Assembly (NCBI GenBank): GCA_034440615.1
Contig: JAOTOM010004558.1
Coordinates: 124,001-188,000, forward strand
Source: Ashinkailepas kermadecensis
Taxonomy: Eukaryota > Arthropoda > Thecostraca > Neolepadidae
DNA length: 64,000 bases
Direction of reading: 5' to 3'
Shown here: in pieces, positions 37,230 to 48,756 of the stretch
Position numbering within the stretch: the first letter of the stretch is position 1
Layout of the letters: each line of letters starts with the position of its first letter
The notes under the pieces: model-generated
The model's database searches: none
What the model was told of the DNA's origin: nothing
What the model saw: only the letters and a program-made list of their open reading frames with translations
Made by a program: the position numbers and the translations under genes

Positions 37230-39630
37230 GCGTATGTATAACACTTTGTGCATTCATTAGGTGTTTTCATAGGAATTGTCGTTCAACGTTTCATCTATCG
37301 TTGTACATCTGGAGAGAGAAAAACACCTGCATGTACGTTGCCAATGTTCAGGTATAGGTGCAAACAATTTACATTATAGATGCTCAAAGCTATCGCTACT
37401 TCAACTTGAACTTTGAGAGACACTACAAAGTGAGCAAAAACCCTTTCGATGATTTCAAAAGAGCGTAGATGATCTTACAAATGTCGTCAATAAGCACCAG
37501 CCATATTTTAACATTCATAATCTACTTTCACTATTGCTAAGAATTAGCCAACTATATATTTAAAAAACATTTGTGAAGCTATCACATCCAAGTCATTTAC
37601 TAATCTCTTAGTTCACGATTGTGATTTTCTAACAAATTTACAAGCAGAATCGCTGCGAATGAAATCACAAATTTTGAAATGCCGAAAATATCATTTATAG
37701 TAATGCTATCATTTCTGTTTCACAAGGAGTTAGTATGTGTGAACAATGCTCTGATTGCAATTTTGTTGCTATGCCACCTTTTGAATGTGAAAACAACTTA
37801 AAAATATTTGTGAACAAGAAATTGAGCGAAGGGTAGATGAGCAACCTTGTTTTTGATCATCCACCACAATAAATGACTAAGGAGGCAGATAAGGCAAAAA
37901 CATTTTGCAACTATAATAACTATTGCTCAGGTGGGTCGTATACGATGATTCTTTATGCTTCAGGCAGAGGTTGTCACTGATAAATTTGCCCTTTTTATTC
38001 CCTTTTGAAGTTGTGATGTATTGATCAACTTGAGGAGTATTAACTTGTCCTGTGGGTTATGTATGGCTTCTATCGATTTCTGGCTTCCCGGAACTGCATG
38101 AGTAATCAAGATAAATTGGTCGGTTTTTGAAGAGCATTCATATGAAATGTATTTCAGATAAACTTTCATGAGTACACATAAAAGTCAACATCGAATTAGT
38201 TTGTATTGAGAACATATTTTTGTTACACCCAATCATCATCATAATTTATTGAGCTCTCGGAATAACATTCGTTGTTCACTAATTGCGACTTGACATGGAG
38301 ATCACAATGTTTTGGAAATGCGCATCCCAGCTTTGTGAAGCTGTATTGTTTGTGCCGTGTGAATGGCAAACAACTTTTGTTCACCAAATCACAAAAACTA
38401 TGGGGAAATTTGTACTGTGCCGGGTACCTCCTACCACATACCAATGGGTGAAACCCCTGAATAAACTAAGTACATATTACGTACCCTAAGCATACATTTT
38501 TGAGCCTCTAGGGAAGTTCATGGATCTAATTACCTGTTCAGAAAAGCAATCACTATCCTCGTCCGTTGCACTTACTGTCATGCGAAAAAAAAATCAGTAG
38601 GTGGCAACAAAGGCATAATAAAGACGATCATAATAATAAAGGCATAATAAAGACACCAACATGGCGGAAGATGAAAATCATGCTTGCTGTTTTGTGTTTA
38701 CACAATGTTATACTATAGCATTGTGCCAATACCATAATGCTAATGCCTGCACAACCCTTTGAAAGGAACGCATCCTTTAACAGGTCAGACAAGTAGGCGG
38801 GCCCACTCGTCGGACACGCCGCAGGCCATGGTATCATTGACCGTGACGGAAACGCTCCAGTCGGCCCCGTTGCGGCACCTGCTTACGAGTCCACCCACCC
38901 GATTCAGATATCGCCTGATGCTAAAACTGGAATACATCAGGGAACCGCTGTGTTTTCCCAAAATTTCCAAGTTTTCCAGGTGAGGTCGGGTCCCGCCCAA
39001 ATCCGGTGAGGTCCGGACCCCAGGAACTCCAAGGGCTGACGACGTCCATGGTGGCCCCCACGACAGTTCTTAGATCCCAAGGGACATGGGGTCTTTCCAC
39101 ACTGCGCGTTTCCAAGACGTTGAAATCCGACAGCACCAACTTTCTACCAAGGTTGGTCTGGTCTTTCCAGGAACCTTTTCCACTAATTGACACAATTGAT
39201 TGATCAAATCCCAAGGACTCGTCGAACATACTAACTGCTGGGGCCACGGCCCCGCAGTAACGACCCTGGCTCCCGTAGTCACGGGACCCTTCCTATGGCT
39301 CCCGCATTACTGAGGGAGCCGAAGTCAGCTAGGCGGTGACGATGGCCCCTGCAGTAGCCAATGGACACGCCCCCCCCCCCATACACACACACTCAAAAAC
39401 TATAAGACGAGTCCCTGTCAAATCCTCCACAAGGTGAGGTAAGCTTGGACTGATAATGTCGACTGTTCCTGGATGACTTGATCCGCCACTGTCAATTTAA
39501 TCAAACCTATGTTAAACTAAGGAGTTCCTTGGAAACCACCAACGCCCGATCATCTCAAAATATTGCAATTATACACCACTGCCTTTGCGATACATAGCAT
39601 ACTAGCAACGCAACACTTCAGGAATTATCG
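37230..39630. other. No recognisable gene; AT-rich then mixed
   Basis: About 2.4 kb. The stretch 37,380-38,760 is AT-rich with only short open frames. The stretch 38,760-39,330 is more GC-rich and has open frames of 108 codons (minus, 38,921-39,247) and shorter ones on the plus strand, none with a recognised domain. Confidence 0.45.
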
Positions 39631-39635
39631 TTGCG

Positions 39636-40079
39636 ATGTCGTCGCGATACGATGCGATGCGATGTGATGCGATGCGATGCGATGCGATGCGATGCGATGC
39701 GATGCGATGCGATGCGATGCGATGCGATGCGATGCGATGTCGATCGCGATACGATGCGATGCGATGTGATGTGATGCGATGCGATGCGATGCGATGCGAT
39801 GCGATGCGATGCGATGCGATGCGATGCGATGCGATGCGATGCGATGCGATTCGATGCGATGCGATGCGATGCGATGCGATGCGATGCGATACGATGCGAT
39901 GCGATGTGATGTGATGCGATGCGATACGATGCGATGCGATGTGATGCGATGCGATGCGATGCGATGCGATGCGATGCGATGCGATGCGATGCGATGCGAT
40001 GCGATGCGATGCGATGCGATGCGATGCGATTCGATGCGATGCGATGCGATGCGATGCGATGCGATGTTGCGATGCGATG
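39636..40079. repeat. Pentanucleotide (GCGAT)n array with higher-order structure
   Basis: About 88 GCGAT pentamers with a few GTGAT, ACGAT and TCGAT variants. The variants recur in register: GCGATTCGATGCG occurs at about 39,846 and 40,026, exactly 180 bp apart. A phrase of ACGATGCGATGCGATGTGAT recurs near 39,750, 39,890 and 39,925. Block duplication therefore acted on top of pentamer slippage. Confidence 0.96.
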
Positions 40080-40860
40080 ACGTCAGGCGTGTCAGTTCGT
40101 TCGGAATACGTTCATTGAACCAAGATAATAATTCCGAAGAAGTTCCAGATTTTCTTTCGAGTCAATATATTTGCTGTGTCAATGTATCCCGTTTGGTAAT
40201 CGACCGCACCTGCCGCCCACACATCTAATTAAAAAGGTATTGGGACATCTGGGAGCATGCTGTCCCTTGAACGACATTGGTGAACACTAACGGTTGTGAT
40301 GCCCGGAGTAGACGGGCATCTGTTGATACGAACATGATGAAGCTATTCAACACAGGGAGATACAAGTCTTCTACACACCTTACCTCCTTGTTATTTCTAT
40401 GTTTATCTTCTTAATTTAACTGGGCGTGGCTACGGCTGCCATTTATCGGTATTGCGTGCTCATAGTTTGGATCTCCTCCGCTAGGTGTGAGAAAAGCGCT
40501 GGTGGTGGCGTGGCATCTCGTGTTCCATAACGGTTAATTTAGCGATTTATTATCTAGATTGCTTGTATTTACACCTGTGCGTGGGTTGGCGATGTATGTG
40601 TAAACTTTTTTTTCCTAAAGATGCACAACGATGGACTAAATCTAGAACGAGTGCTATCAATGCTCCAAATGAATGTATAACTTTGGACCCGTCCCCAACG
40701 GACATCGGCCAGGCAACAAGCGACCTATACAGTGAAGAGAAAACATACGAGGTAAATTTTCAACGGCAAGACCGCTGTGACAATTGTATGAAGATATGCA
40801 TGCAAAGCAATCCGCTTCCAACGTGGTTCAATAAAACTAAATTGTGAAGTATACGTGTAT
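40080..40860. other. No recognisable gene; one small hairpin
   Basis: An 8-bp perfect stem, GATGCCCG/CGGGCATC (40,298-40,305 with 40,313-40,320), is the only structure noticed. The 94-codon plus-strand frame at 40,563-40,847 has no recognised domain. Confidence 0.4.
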
Positions 40861-40864
40861 GCAT

Positions 40865-40887
40865 ATAAATAAATAAATATATATATA

Positions 40888-40966
<79 letters not shown>

Positions 40967-41010
40967 GAATGTGTGTATGTATGTATGTATGTATTTATTT
41001 ATGTATTTGA
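40865..41010. repeat. (TA)n and (GTAT)n microsatellites
   Basis: TAAATAAATA, then a TA tract of about 80 bp, then GTATGTATGTATGTATTTAT. Confidence 0.94.
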
Positions 41011-41214
41011 CTAGATATCAAACGTACACAGACTGGAGTAAGAAATCAACTAAGAAAAAATCCTCTGAATGTCAATCGTCGATGTGTGCATGTGCAGCGT
41101 ATATCGTTTATGGACGCAGCCTTGTCTCCTCAACTGTCTGGAGATATCTTGCCGTCGGATTTCGCCCATTTGTTTAAACTCTGCTTTATTATCGGGGAGC
41201 ATTGTGCTTCCGTG

Positions 41215-41395
41215 CGACGAAGGGGTTCCTTGCTGGTTGGGTTTATTGTGAACGTTTGCAGCGTCATTTCAGAGATGAAGGGGTTCATTGCTGGTTGGGT
41301 TCATTGTGAACGTCTGTAGTGTCATTTCAGAGATGAAGGGGTTCATTGCTGGTTGGGTTCATTGTGAACGTCTGCAGCGTCATTTCAGAGATCTG
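41215..41395. repeat. 58-bp tandem repeat, three copies
   Basis: The unit is GAAGGGGTTCATTGCTGGTT then GGGTTCATTGTGAACG, ending CGTCATTTCAGAGAT. The two right copies are almost identical and the left copy has CCTTGC and TTTATTG variants. Confidence 0.94.
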
Positions 41396-42117
41396 CGGAT
41401 CTGTTTGGTCCACCAGACTCCATACCAACTATATAGTATTCTAACAACTTTCACAGCACAATGCAACTTCCAGCTATCGGGGCGGCACGTTTCCAGATCT
41501 GTCCCAGCCATTACTGCGCTCCGGCTTCAGTGTAATTACCTTAAGTGGCTATGGCCAGCCCTGACCAAAATAACAGCCCGCACAACCACTCATAAACCGT
41601 CACTAATGCCAACCACAAATTACAGACTCAACAGCCATCATTTTCCTCTGGCTATGTATCTATTTCGTGACTGAGCCATCGCTGTAGCTATTCAGTGATT
41701 GAGCCATCACTGATGAGCGTCCCGACAATACTTCGGCGGTGCAAATGCCTTCACTGGGTGGATAATAATCAGCGAGCTCAATAACCCTGGCAATCACTGA
41801 TCCAGATAATGTTGCAGGCTCACTATATCGATTTGAATTGTGATGACAAAAATTAATCGACTTCCTTGACAACGTTAGGTGTTTGCACAAATGCGCCCAA
41901 GATCGTCAGTGTGCCTCAGTCGCCGAACTTCATCCTCTGTTGTTGACATCAGGTTATGAAAGATGCCACGTGATGAGGTCACAAGATCGATTTGGAATGA
42001 TATATACTCGAGGTTAATTTGTTGAAAGTTAGTGTTATAATCTGACATCTGCCATTTCAAAGAGAGTAGCATGATTCCCAGTAAATTTGTACGTCCATTT
42101 GACTAAGTGTGCAACCA
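41396..42117. other. No recognisable gene
   Basis: Unassigned unique sequence with short open frames only. Confidence 0.4.
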
Positions 42118-42136
42118 TATATATATGTTAGATAGA

Positions 42137-42234
<98 letters not shown>

Positions 42235-42626
42235 CCTCTCCCTCTCCCTCTCCATCTCCATCTCCATCTCCTCCCTCTCCCTCTCCCTCTCCCTCTCCCT
42301 CCCTCTCCCTCTCCCTCTCCCTCTCCCTCTCCCTCTCCCTCTCCCTCTCCCTCTCCCTCTCCCTCCCTCCCTCTCCCTCTCCCTCTCCCTCTCCCTCTCC
42401 CTCTCCCTCTCCCTCTCCCTCTCCCTCTCCCTCTCCCTCTCCCTCTCCCTCTCCCTCTCCCTCTCCCTCTCCCTCCCCCTCCCTCCCTCTCCCTCTCCCT
42501 CTCCCTCTCCCTCTCCCTCTCCCTCTCCCTCTCCCTCTACCTCTCCCTCTCCCTCTCCCTCTTCCTCTTCCTCTCCCTCTCCCTTTCCCTTTCCCTCTCC
42601 CTCTCCCTCTCCCTCTCACTCTCACT
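42118..42626. repeat. (TA)n followed by (CCCTCT)n
   Basis: A TA tract (about 42,136-42,230) meets a hexanucleotide CTCCCT array of about 395 bp. The array has scattered variants (CCATCT near the left edge, CCCCCT, CTTCCT, CCTTTC near the right edge). One strand is pure pyrimidine for hundreds of bases, so triplex formation is chemically possible. Confidence 0.96.
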
Positions 42627-42754
42627 TACCTCCCCCTGGACACGAAACAAGCTTGAACTTCGGCTCTAGAAGCTATGAAACCATTTGACGGCTTAACTTC
42701 GGCTGACCCTTGGCCCAGCGCCTTTCCTCTAGCCCACGTCTTTACTCTGCTACG

Positions 42755-42838
42755 CATCCAACTATTTTACGATACAAAGATTTTACTTTATATGAAGCAA
42801 TATAAAGTAAAATCTTTGTATGGTAAAATAGTTGGATG
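42755..42838. other. 84-nt near-perfect hairpin (38-bp stem, 8-nt loop)
   Basis: The left arm (42,755-42,792) begins CATCCAACTATTTTAC. The right arm (42,801-42,838) is its reverse complement with a single mismatch, and the loop is TGAAGCAA. Stem and loop sizes would suit a microRNA precursor or a tiny palindromic MITE. No target duplication is evident. Confidence 0.88.
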
Positions 42839-43049
42839 GTATCAGTGTGAAAAATACTTTATCCCCACGGAATTCTGAATATGTCGCTTGCAGTACAGTG
42901 CACAACATATGCAATAAATAATATGATATCATGCAACACATTCCTTGCGCCCTAAAACATGTGATTCTCAATGAAGTAGATGCAATTTAATCAAGTAACT
43001 AATTGACTTGTCAATGAATCTAAATTAAGCAAGGAAGTGCCTCCTTGTG

Positions 43050-43300
43050 GCTTGCTGCCTCGGTAGCTTAGTTGGCTAGAGCGCTGTCGTGCACCCGTCT
43101 CCGCTGTCCTGGCAATGCTGGGTTCGAGTCGCTTCGCGTGCTCGCTTTTAGTCCCCGGCTGGGAGGGTCAGTTGGCAATTGGCACGATACGGTCGAGAGC
43201 GAGCTGCCGGGGTCGCCGTGTCGGTGTATTGACGGCACGTGAAGCGCTTTGCCAAATTTAGACTGTAAAACTGTAATTCATTGAATCATGGCCAGGGTTC
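43050..43300 (+). mobile_element. tRNA-derived SINE-like sequence
   Basis: GCCTCGGTAGCTTAGTTGGC followed by TAGAGCGC forms a good tRNA D-arm with an A box (TAGCTTAGTTGG). GGGTTCGAGTCGC, about 50 bases downstream, matches a B box. The spacing is longer than in an intact tRNA. A body of about 150 bp follows, containing GGTCGCCGTGTCGGTGTATT, and the sequence ends near TGTAAAACTGTAATTCATTG. I could not find a target duplication, so the boundaries are approximate. It differs from the SINE at 35.2 kb. Confidence 0.65.
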
Positions 43301-43934
43301 ACGAAACCAGCTCTTCTTAGCAATTGGATCCTGGTTCATAAGACCACCTCAGCAAGAGTTCGAACTACATTTCTAAAACGTATAAATGTTGGACATTCCA
43401 TTATTATTTTGGGGCCAGAGAATACTTCATTGACATCATAAACCTCCCATCTCCTTTCGCTACATCTTTGCAACTGAGCTTTTTCCAACCTTTCCTGCTC
43501 ATTCTGTGTTGCTGGAGTCAGAAATCCGCAGCTATCAATTGTTGCTTATCGACAGAAGTCCAGTAACCTGCTCGTTTAACTGCCAATGTTGTTTCGCCGA
43601 TAGAGGAATGCAAGGCGGGAACAGGGAAGACCCGTGTTTACCACTGCATGGCTGTAGGGCAAATGGTCGCGTGACACGCGAATCCTATGGCTCGGACGCT
43701 GGCCGGTGGCGAAGCTGGTAGACTGTCACGCAACTCATAACTGTGAAACGGCGCAGCCTACCAGTAATATTTGGTGTTCAGCGTCACAGCCTACGTTCCT
43801 AGTGAGCCAGCCATGCTAATGGCACCCCGAACATCCCACCGAAAGCGAGTGTACCTGCAGCGTTCATCGACATATTGATCGGGGTTACCACCCCATCTCT
43901 CAGATCGTGGTGTAAATACGTCTATGGAGTGATT

Positions 43935-44185
43935 TAATGCTCCGATTCAAGTCGTGCAACTTTGAGCTCCATCAGGTGAACGATCACGGAGTCATGATCT
44001 TCGACATTTTCGGTAAATCACGGAGCATTACAATGTTTTGCGATTGATATCTCCATGGACAATAAGTTAAGTAGTCGAAAATTGTGCATTTCCGATTTGG
44101 CATTGAACTCAAGATTATCTTAGCAGATTCGGAATTGTGAGTTTTTTAAATGTGGATCCCGTGCCATCGTGATCTTAGATGACCG
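43935..44185. repeat. Dispersed repeat, copy related to the 47-kb inverted repeat
   Basis: The stretch 43,937-44,020 (ATGCTCCGATTCAAGTCGTG ... CGACATTTTCGG) and the following 44,066-44,180 (AAGTAGTCGAAAATTGTGCA ... CGTGATCTTA) match 47,072-47,150 and 47,195-47,326 in order and orientation, with many substitutions. It lacks the terminal inverted copy seen at 47.3-47.4 kb. Confidence 0.65.
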
Positions 44186-45220
44186 ACCTCAGTTTAACAT
44201 GATGGCCGTGAAAATCTTCTTTTTTTCTTTCGGAGTTAACTTCTGTAAGTTGTTTTGCATGAGCACATTTTTGGAACTTTGTATTTTGTATCAAAGTAAT
44301 ATTTTTGCAGCTAAACCGTTGTGTATCGATTTCACATTTCTGACTAGGAAGCAAACCCCCAAAAATAGCTTGTTTTCTCTTCTTCTTTTTTTGGCGCAGG
44401 CAGTGTCATCTGCTAAAGATAACGGCATGTGACAGGGCATCATGCGGCTCGTCTAGCCTCACCAAATCTCTTTAGCCCCACAAGTATTGTGTTGAAACTC
44501 CGTACTCTTTTTGCAAACATATATTTTATATTTTATAACGGCTCAATGTATTGCATTACACTGACTCATGGATTGTTGCTCCGTGTTGGCAACTAATATG
44601 TACATACACGTTATATAGCATCTAGCATAACTGCATGGTTGACCACTTCAGTATCCTACATCTTGCACACTGGTACATTGCGTTGTGTGGTTCCCGATAC
44701 TTCATACCCTGTCATGGTACGCAGATAGACGGAAGAAAACTTGTGTAAATCCTTGGTCCTTTGCACAGTTAACGGGCGGGAAAGTGTTCCTGGAGTCACT
44801 CGGTGACCTTCAACACCTTCTTTTTACTAACAAAGATAAAATGGGTGACTGAAATATATTCTTCGCAGGAAATTCAAACATCGCCTGAACCGAAAAAGAA
44901 ATTGGTTGCGGTATGGATGGCCCAGGCTTTCCTTAGCCGTGGCCCTCTTGACCGTCCCCAATGCCATCACAGGCATTCTTCCCATTCGGTGTTCTAAACA
45001 AGTGCGATTTACAATTCAAGTCAAGGTCCTGGTGTTGAAAGCAAATGTTCGCGGAGTTGAATCGGTTTTGATATCGAACCGCACATCTGTCCGAAAAGTG
45101 ATGAATGGCACCAGGCCTGTGATGCGCAGCTACAGCGCTGGGGCCAGATACTCGTACATCAAAAAGCGTGCACCATGCTTGCATTATCCCTGCAGTGTCA
45201 GACATGAAGCGGAAACTTTG
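44186..45220. other. No recognisable gene
   Basis: About 1 kb of unassigned sequence. A plus-strand frame of 152 codons (44,906-45,364) runs into the 70-bp repeat and has no recognised domain. Confidence 0.4.
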
Positions 45221-45430
45221 TTGACATGCCGTGTCGCCCTCCCGCCAACAGGCACAGAGGGTGCAATGTGGCTCGGGTGGCGTCCCAATGTTGACATGCC
45301 GTGTCGCCCGCCCGCCAACAGGCACAGAGGGTGCAATGTGGCTCGGGTGGCGTCCCAATGTTGACATGCCGTGTCGCCCGCCCGCCAACAGGCACAGAGG
45401 GTGCAATGTGGCAGGGCTTCCATTGGGTGG
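45221..45430. repeat. 70-bp tandem repeat, three copies
   Basis: The unit is TTGACATGCCGTGTCGCCCG plus CCCGCCAACAGGCACAGAGG plus GTGCAATGTGGCTCGGGTGG plus CGTCCCAATG. The last copy is interrupted by GGGCTTCCATT, which creates the adjacent palindrome. Confidence 0.95.
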
Positions 45431-45449
45431 CGTCCCAATGGAAGCCCTG
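45412..45449. other. Perfect 16-bp-stem hairpin
   Basis: CAGGGCTTCCATTGGG (45,412-45,427) and its reverse complement (45,434-45,449) flank the loop TGGCGT. The loop with its edges is the repeat's own GGGTGGCGTCCC, so the palindrome grew out of a short palindrome at the end of the 70-bp unit. Confidence 0.93.
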
Positions 45450-45738
45450 GGTTTGGTCTTGTACAATGAACGAGCAATCTTCGGAGAAATGGCCGACCAC
45501 TACCACCTCCCCTGGAGGAACTGAAACTTTAAGATCGCTGAAAGCTCGGCTTTGAATATTTAGAACCATAATGGTGCTTGGTTGACCGAACTATGCTTCG
45601 CTTAGCTTAGCTGAGGACTAAATATTTCCGTGACTTAATCTGATCAATCAGAGACCACCGGCCAGTACTGACCGACTGCTTATATAAGATTCCCTCATGT
45701 ACGTTCATCTCATCATCGTACTCGTTTGCTATCAATTT

Positions 45739-45808
45739 CAAAATGGACATGACACCCTCTCCCCTGGTCCCCTAGACCTCCAAAATGGACATGACACCCT
45801 CTCCCCTG
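45739..45808. repeat. 41-bp direct duplication
   Basis: CAAAATGGACATGACACCCT followed by CTCCCCTGG occurs at about 45,739 and 45,780. Confidence 0.85.
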
Positions 45809-45972
45809 GACAACTATTGCATCTTTGCAGCACTATCTGTCGCTATCTGTAATGCCCACAGCATGTTCCATGAGGCCATGATACATCAATTATTTGATGT
45901 CAAGAGATTCAATAGTTAATTTTGCGTTTTGGTGGTAAGTACATACGCAGACACTGCGTACCGCTGCTGCCA

Positions 45973-46158
45973 GCGGACACACAGTGTCTGGGACGCAGTG
46001 TCTGGGACACACAGTGTCCAGCGGACACACAGTGTCTGGGACACACAGTGTCCAGCGAACACACAGTGTCTGGGACGCAGTGTCTGGGACACACAGTGTC
46101 TGGGACGCAGTGTCTGGGACACACAGTGTCCAGCGGACACACAGTGTCTGGGACGCAG
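45973..46158. repeat. Mosaic short array of ACACAGTGTCTGGGACGC and variants
   Basis: Blocks CACACAGTGTCTGGGA, CGCAGTGTCTGGGA and CACACAGTGTCCAGCGGA are shuffled over about 185 bp. The core ACACAGTGT is close to palindromic. Confidence 0.9.
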
Positions 46159-46159
46159 G

Positions 46160-46725
46160 GACGGTAAGCGGTTCGCAATACTTTGGCTTCATGGCGCTTA
46201 ATTGGGTATAGGGTGTAATCTAGCATGAGATATAAAAAAGTACCCATCCAGCTAGCTACGCCTGAACACCAGCCGGCCATCACGACACACGAAGCATATA
46301 GATTCACCGGCGCGTCTCCGGTCTCCCGACCCACGTATCTCGTAACTCCATGCTGGTCACGGCTAAGAAGAGGCCTTTATTTCAGCGTCACCTTATCATG
46401 GGCAAGAAAGCAGAGCAGCACACGTGAATATCCTTTAGAAGAAAACAATGTTCTGTGTGATGTGTTTCATGGGTTAGCAAACATGCAATAATTAATATGT
46501 ATTTGTACAGCTCACAAGCATGGGCACATGCCCCTTGGCCCGATCGGGTGACAGCACCCTGACTTGGAGAAATTGGCTTGCATCTCTACGTAAAGAGCCG
46601 ATTGATACCCTTTCACATTGATATGATCGAATTTGGAATGTAATATCAACTGTGGTTGATGAATATGCTTTGGCGACTAAGTATGTTGCTGATCATAGCC
46701 ATGTAATCATAGCTGATCATAGCTG
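46160..46725. other. No recognisable gene
   Basis: Unassigned sequence. GCTGATCATAGC and similar phrases recur near 46,690-46,730 as the inverted-repeat region begins. Confidence 0.4.
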
Positions 46726-46726
46726 T

Positions 46727-47405
46727 AATCTCACGAAAATGCCAAAGGCTATGCCTCCGTCACCGTTGATCCAGAAGCATATAGATACCGGAAGCAAAAA
46801 CAAACATTGATAGATAATACCTATGTCCAAAAATTTACATAGACTGAAATAGCTTATCAATCTTTATTACAAAAAATAGGACAATTTAATTGCCATCGTG
46901 TCAAAGAAAGGTCAAGTGACTACAGGTCACGATTTCACTGAGTCAAAATTCGAAAACATTATACATTCAAACCAGGAGAAATATTCTTCACTTCAGTGTC
47001 AACTTGAAAAGGTACACTTTTCGACTACTTCAATGATTTTCCTTAGGGATGTATTTTGCTAGTCATAGCCTAATGCTCCGATTTTAGCTGCGCCAGTTCC
47101 AGCTCGATCAGATCAACGGTGACGGAGGCATAGCCTTCGGCATTTTCGTAAGATTACAGCAAAAGACCAGCAAAATACATCCCTAAATAAAATAATTGAA
47201 GTAGTCGAAAAGTGTACCTTTCCAAGTTGACACTGAAGTGAAGAATATTTATCCTGGTTTGAATTTATAATGTTTCGAATTTTGACTCTGACCTGTAGTC
47301 ACTTGACCTTACTTTGACACGATCTTACGAAAATGCCGAAGGCTATGCCTCCGTCGCCGTTGATCTGATCGAGCTGGAACTGGCACAGCTGAAATCGGAG
47401 CATTC
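46727..47405. repeat. Complex inverted-repeat structure (B'-A-B-A'-B')
   Basis: Arm A (46,896-47,060) is inverted at A' (47,169-47,324); I judge them about 90 percent identical by eye. Segment B (47,072-47,150, TGCTCCGATTTTAGCTGCGC ... GGCATTTTCGTAA) is inverted at B' (47,325-47,405). A further partial B' lies at 46,727-46,780. B-A'-B' (47,072-47,405) could be one 334-bp MITE-like unit with terminal inverted repeats of about 80 bp, next to an inverted partial copy. No coding capacity or clear target duplication is seen. Confidence 0.85.
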
Positions 47406-48257
47406 GACGACCCCGTAGCCGTACTCATATCGAGTTCTGATAGGTGTGGTGTTAATTTGCGTTTTCCCGGTCGATCTCCCGCGGAACGTCACACCTCTGG
47501 TGAAACACGATCCGTCGTCTGTGTGCCCGACCATATTGAAGCAACAGACAAATTGCATTCAACTTTTTCCTCCTGCCACGCTAGCTGTTATTTTTATACG
47601 CCTTTCAGGATTCCCTTGTGATGTGCATGCAACCGATCCTGAACTACTTAAAGTCGGCAACTGCGAGTGCGAACTTGGGGCACACTGAAGCCAAGCATTT
47701 AGCTGACTAAAGGTGTCACCAGGCGTGAAAACAAAACTGTATCAACAATCTGCCAACGACAACACTAACATAGACGCTGATGGACGTCAGCACTAGGCAA
47801 CATTGACATCGATGCGTTATCGCTAGTATACGAGGCAGCTCACTCACCCGCAGCATGATATCGTGCTCGATGTTGAGCATGTGCCTTGTCTCGGTGGCTG
47901 AGGATCAGTGTATGCAGCGCGTCTGAGGGCGGCACCCAGCCGATCAGACGGCTGGTGGAGAGCTCAGAGGTGCTTACCACGGCCACTCGCTGCAGCCACG
48001 TCAGGCCAGAGCCCTGACTGCAGGTCAGACTGCTGATCAAACCCTTGCTAATGTTCGTTATCCATTCGAAAATCGACTGGCGCAAGTTCTAGTGTGTGGT
48101 AAAATTTGGTTGTGCGTTCAGCTCACGCCAAAATTTAGTCCAACACACAACGGCCACTGAAATACATCACAACTATCCACTGGGATTTCTTCCCTACCTA
48201 GAGCAATCCTGGCCACGCCCGCTTTCGGCGATACCGACGCGGGGTGTCGTCTGATCC
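47406..48257. other. No recognisable gene
   Basis: Unassigned, with short frames only. Confidence 0.4.
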
Positions 48258-48756
48258 AGATGGCGGCAGCTGCCCGGACCTCTGCTCCGACCCGAGCCGC
48301 GGCAGCTGCCCGGACCTCTGCTCCGCCCGAGCCGCCGCAGCTGTCCAGACCTCTGCTCCGCCAGAGCCGCGGCAGCTGCCCGGACCTCTTCTCCGCCCGA
48401 GCCGCCGCAGCTGTCCAGACCTCTGCTCCGCCAGAGCCGCGGCAGCTGCCCGGACCTCTGGCCCGGACCTCTGCTCCGGCCCAAGCCGCCGCAGCTGTCC
48501 AGACCTCAGCTCCGGCCGAGCCGCCGCAGCTGCCCGGACCTCTGCTCCGGCCAGAGCCGCGACAGCTGCCCGGACCTCTGCTCCGGCCCAAGCCGCCGCA
48601 GCTGTCCAGACCTCAGCTCCGGCCGAGCCGCTGCAGCTGCCCGGACCTCTGCTCCGACCCGAGCCGCGACAGCTGCCCGGACCTCTGCTCCGGCCGAGCC
48701 GCCGCACCTGCCCGGACCTCTGTTCCGCCCGAGCCGCCGCAGCTGCCCGGATCTCT
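48258..48756. repeat. 35-36-bp GC-rich minisatellite
   Basis: The unit is GCAGCTGCCCGGACCTCTGC followed by TCCGMCCGAGCCGCS, about fourteen copies, alternating CTGCCCGG and CTGTCCAG versions. Mixed 35- and 36-bp spacing shifts the frame, so the 204-codon Ala/Pro/Ser/Cys-rich plus-strand frame samples several phases. I treat it as non-coding. Confidence 0.94.

Noticed and set aside
36652..37357. Frames with Met-Asp-Thr, Ser-Ile-Val or Cys-Val-His tripeptide repeats
   Set aside because: The 9-bp unit leaves every frame open on both strands. Nothing favours one as coding.
39636..40228. 92- and 149-codon Met-Arg-Cys-Asp-Ala repeats
   Set aside because: They are translations of the GCGAT pentamer array in several overlapping frames.
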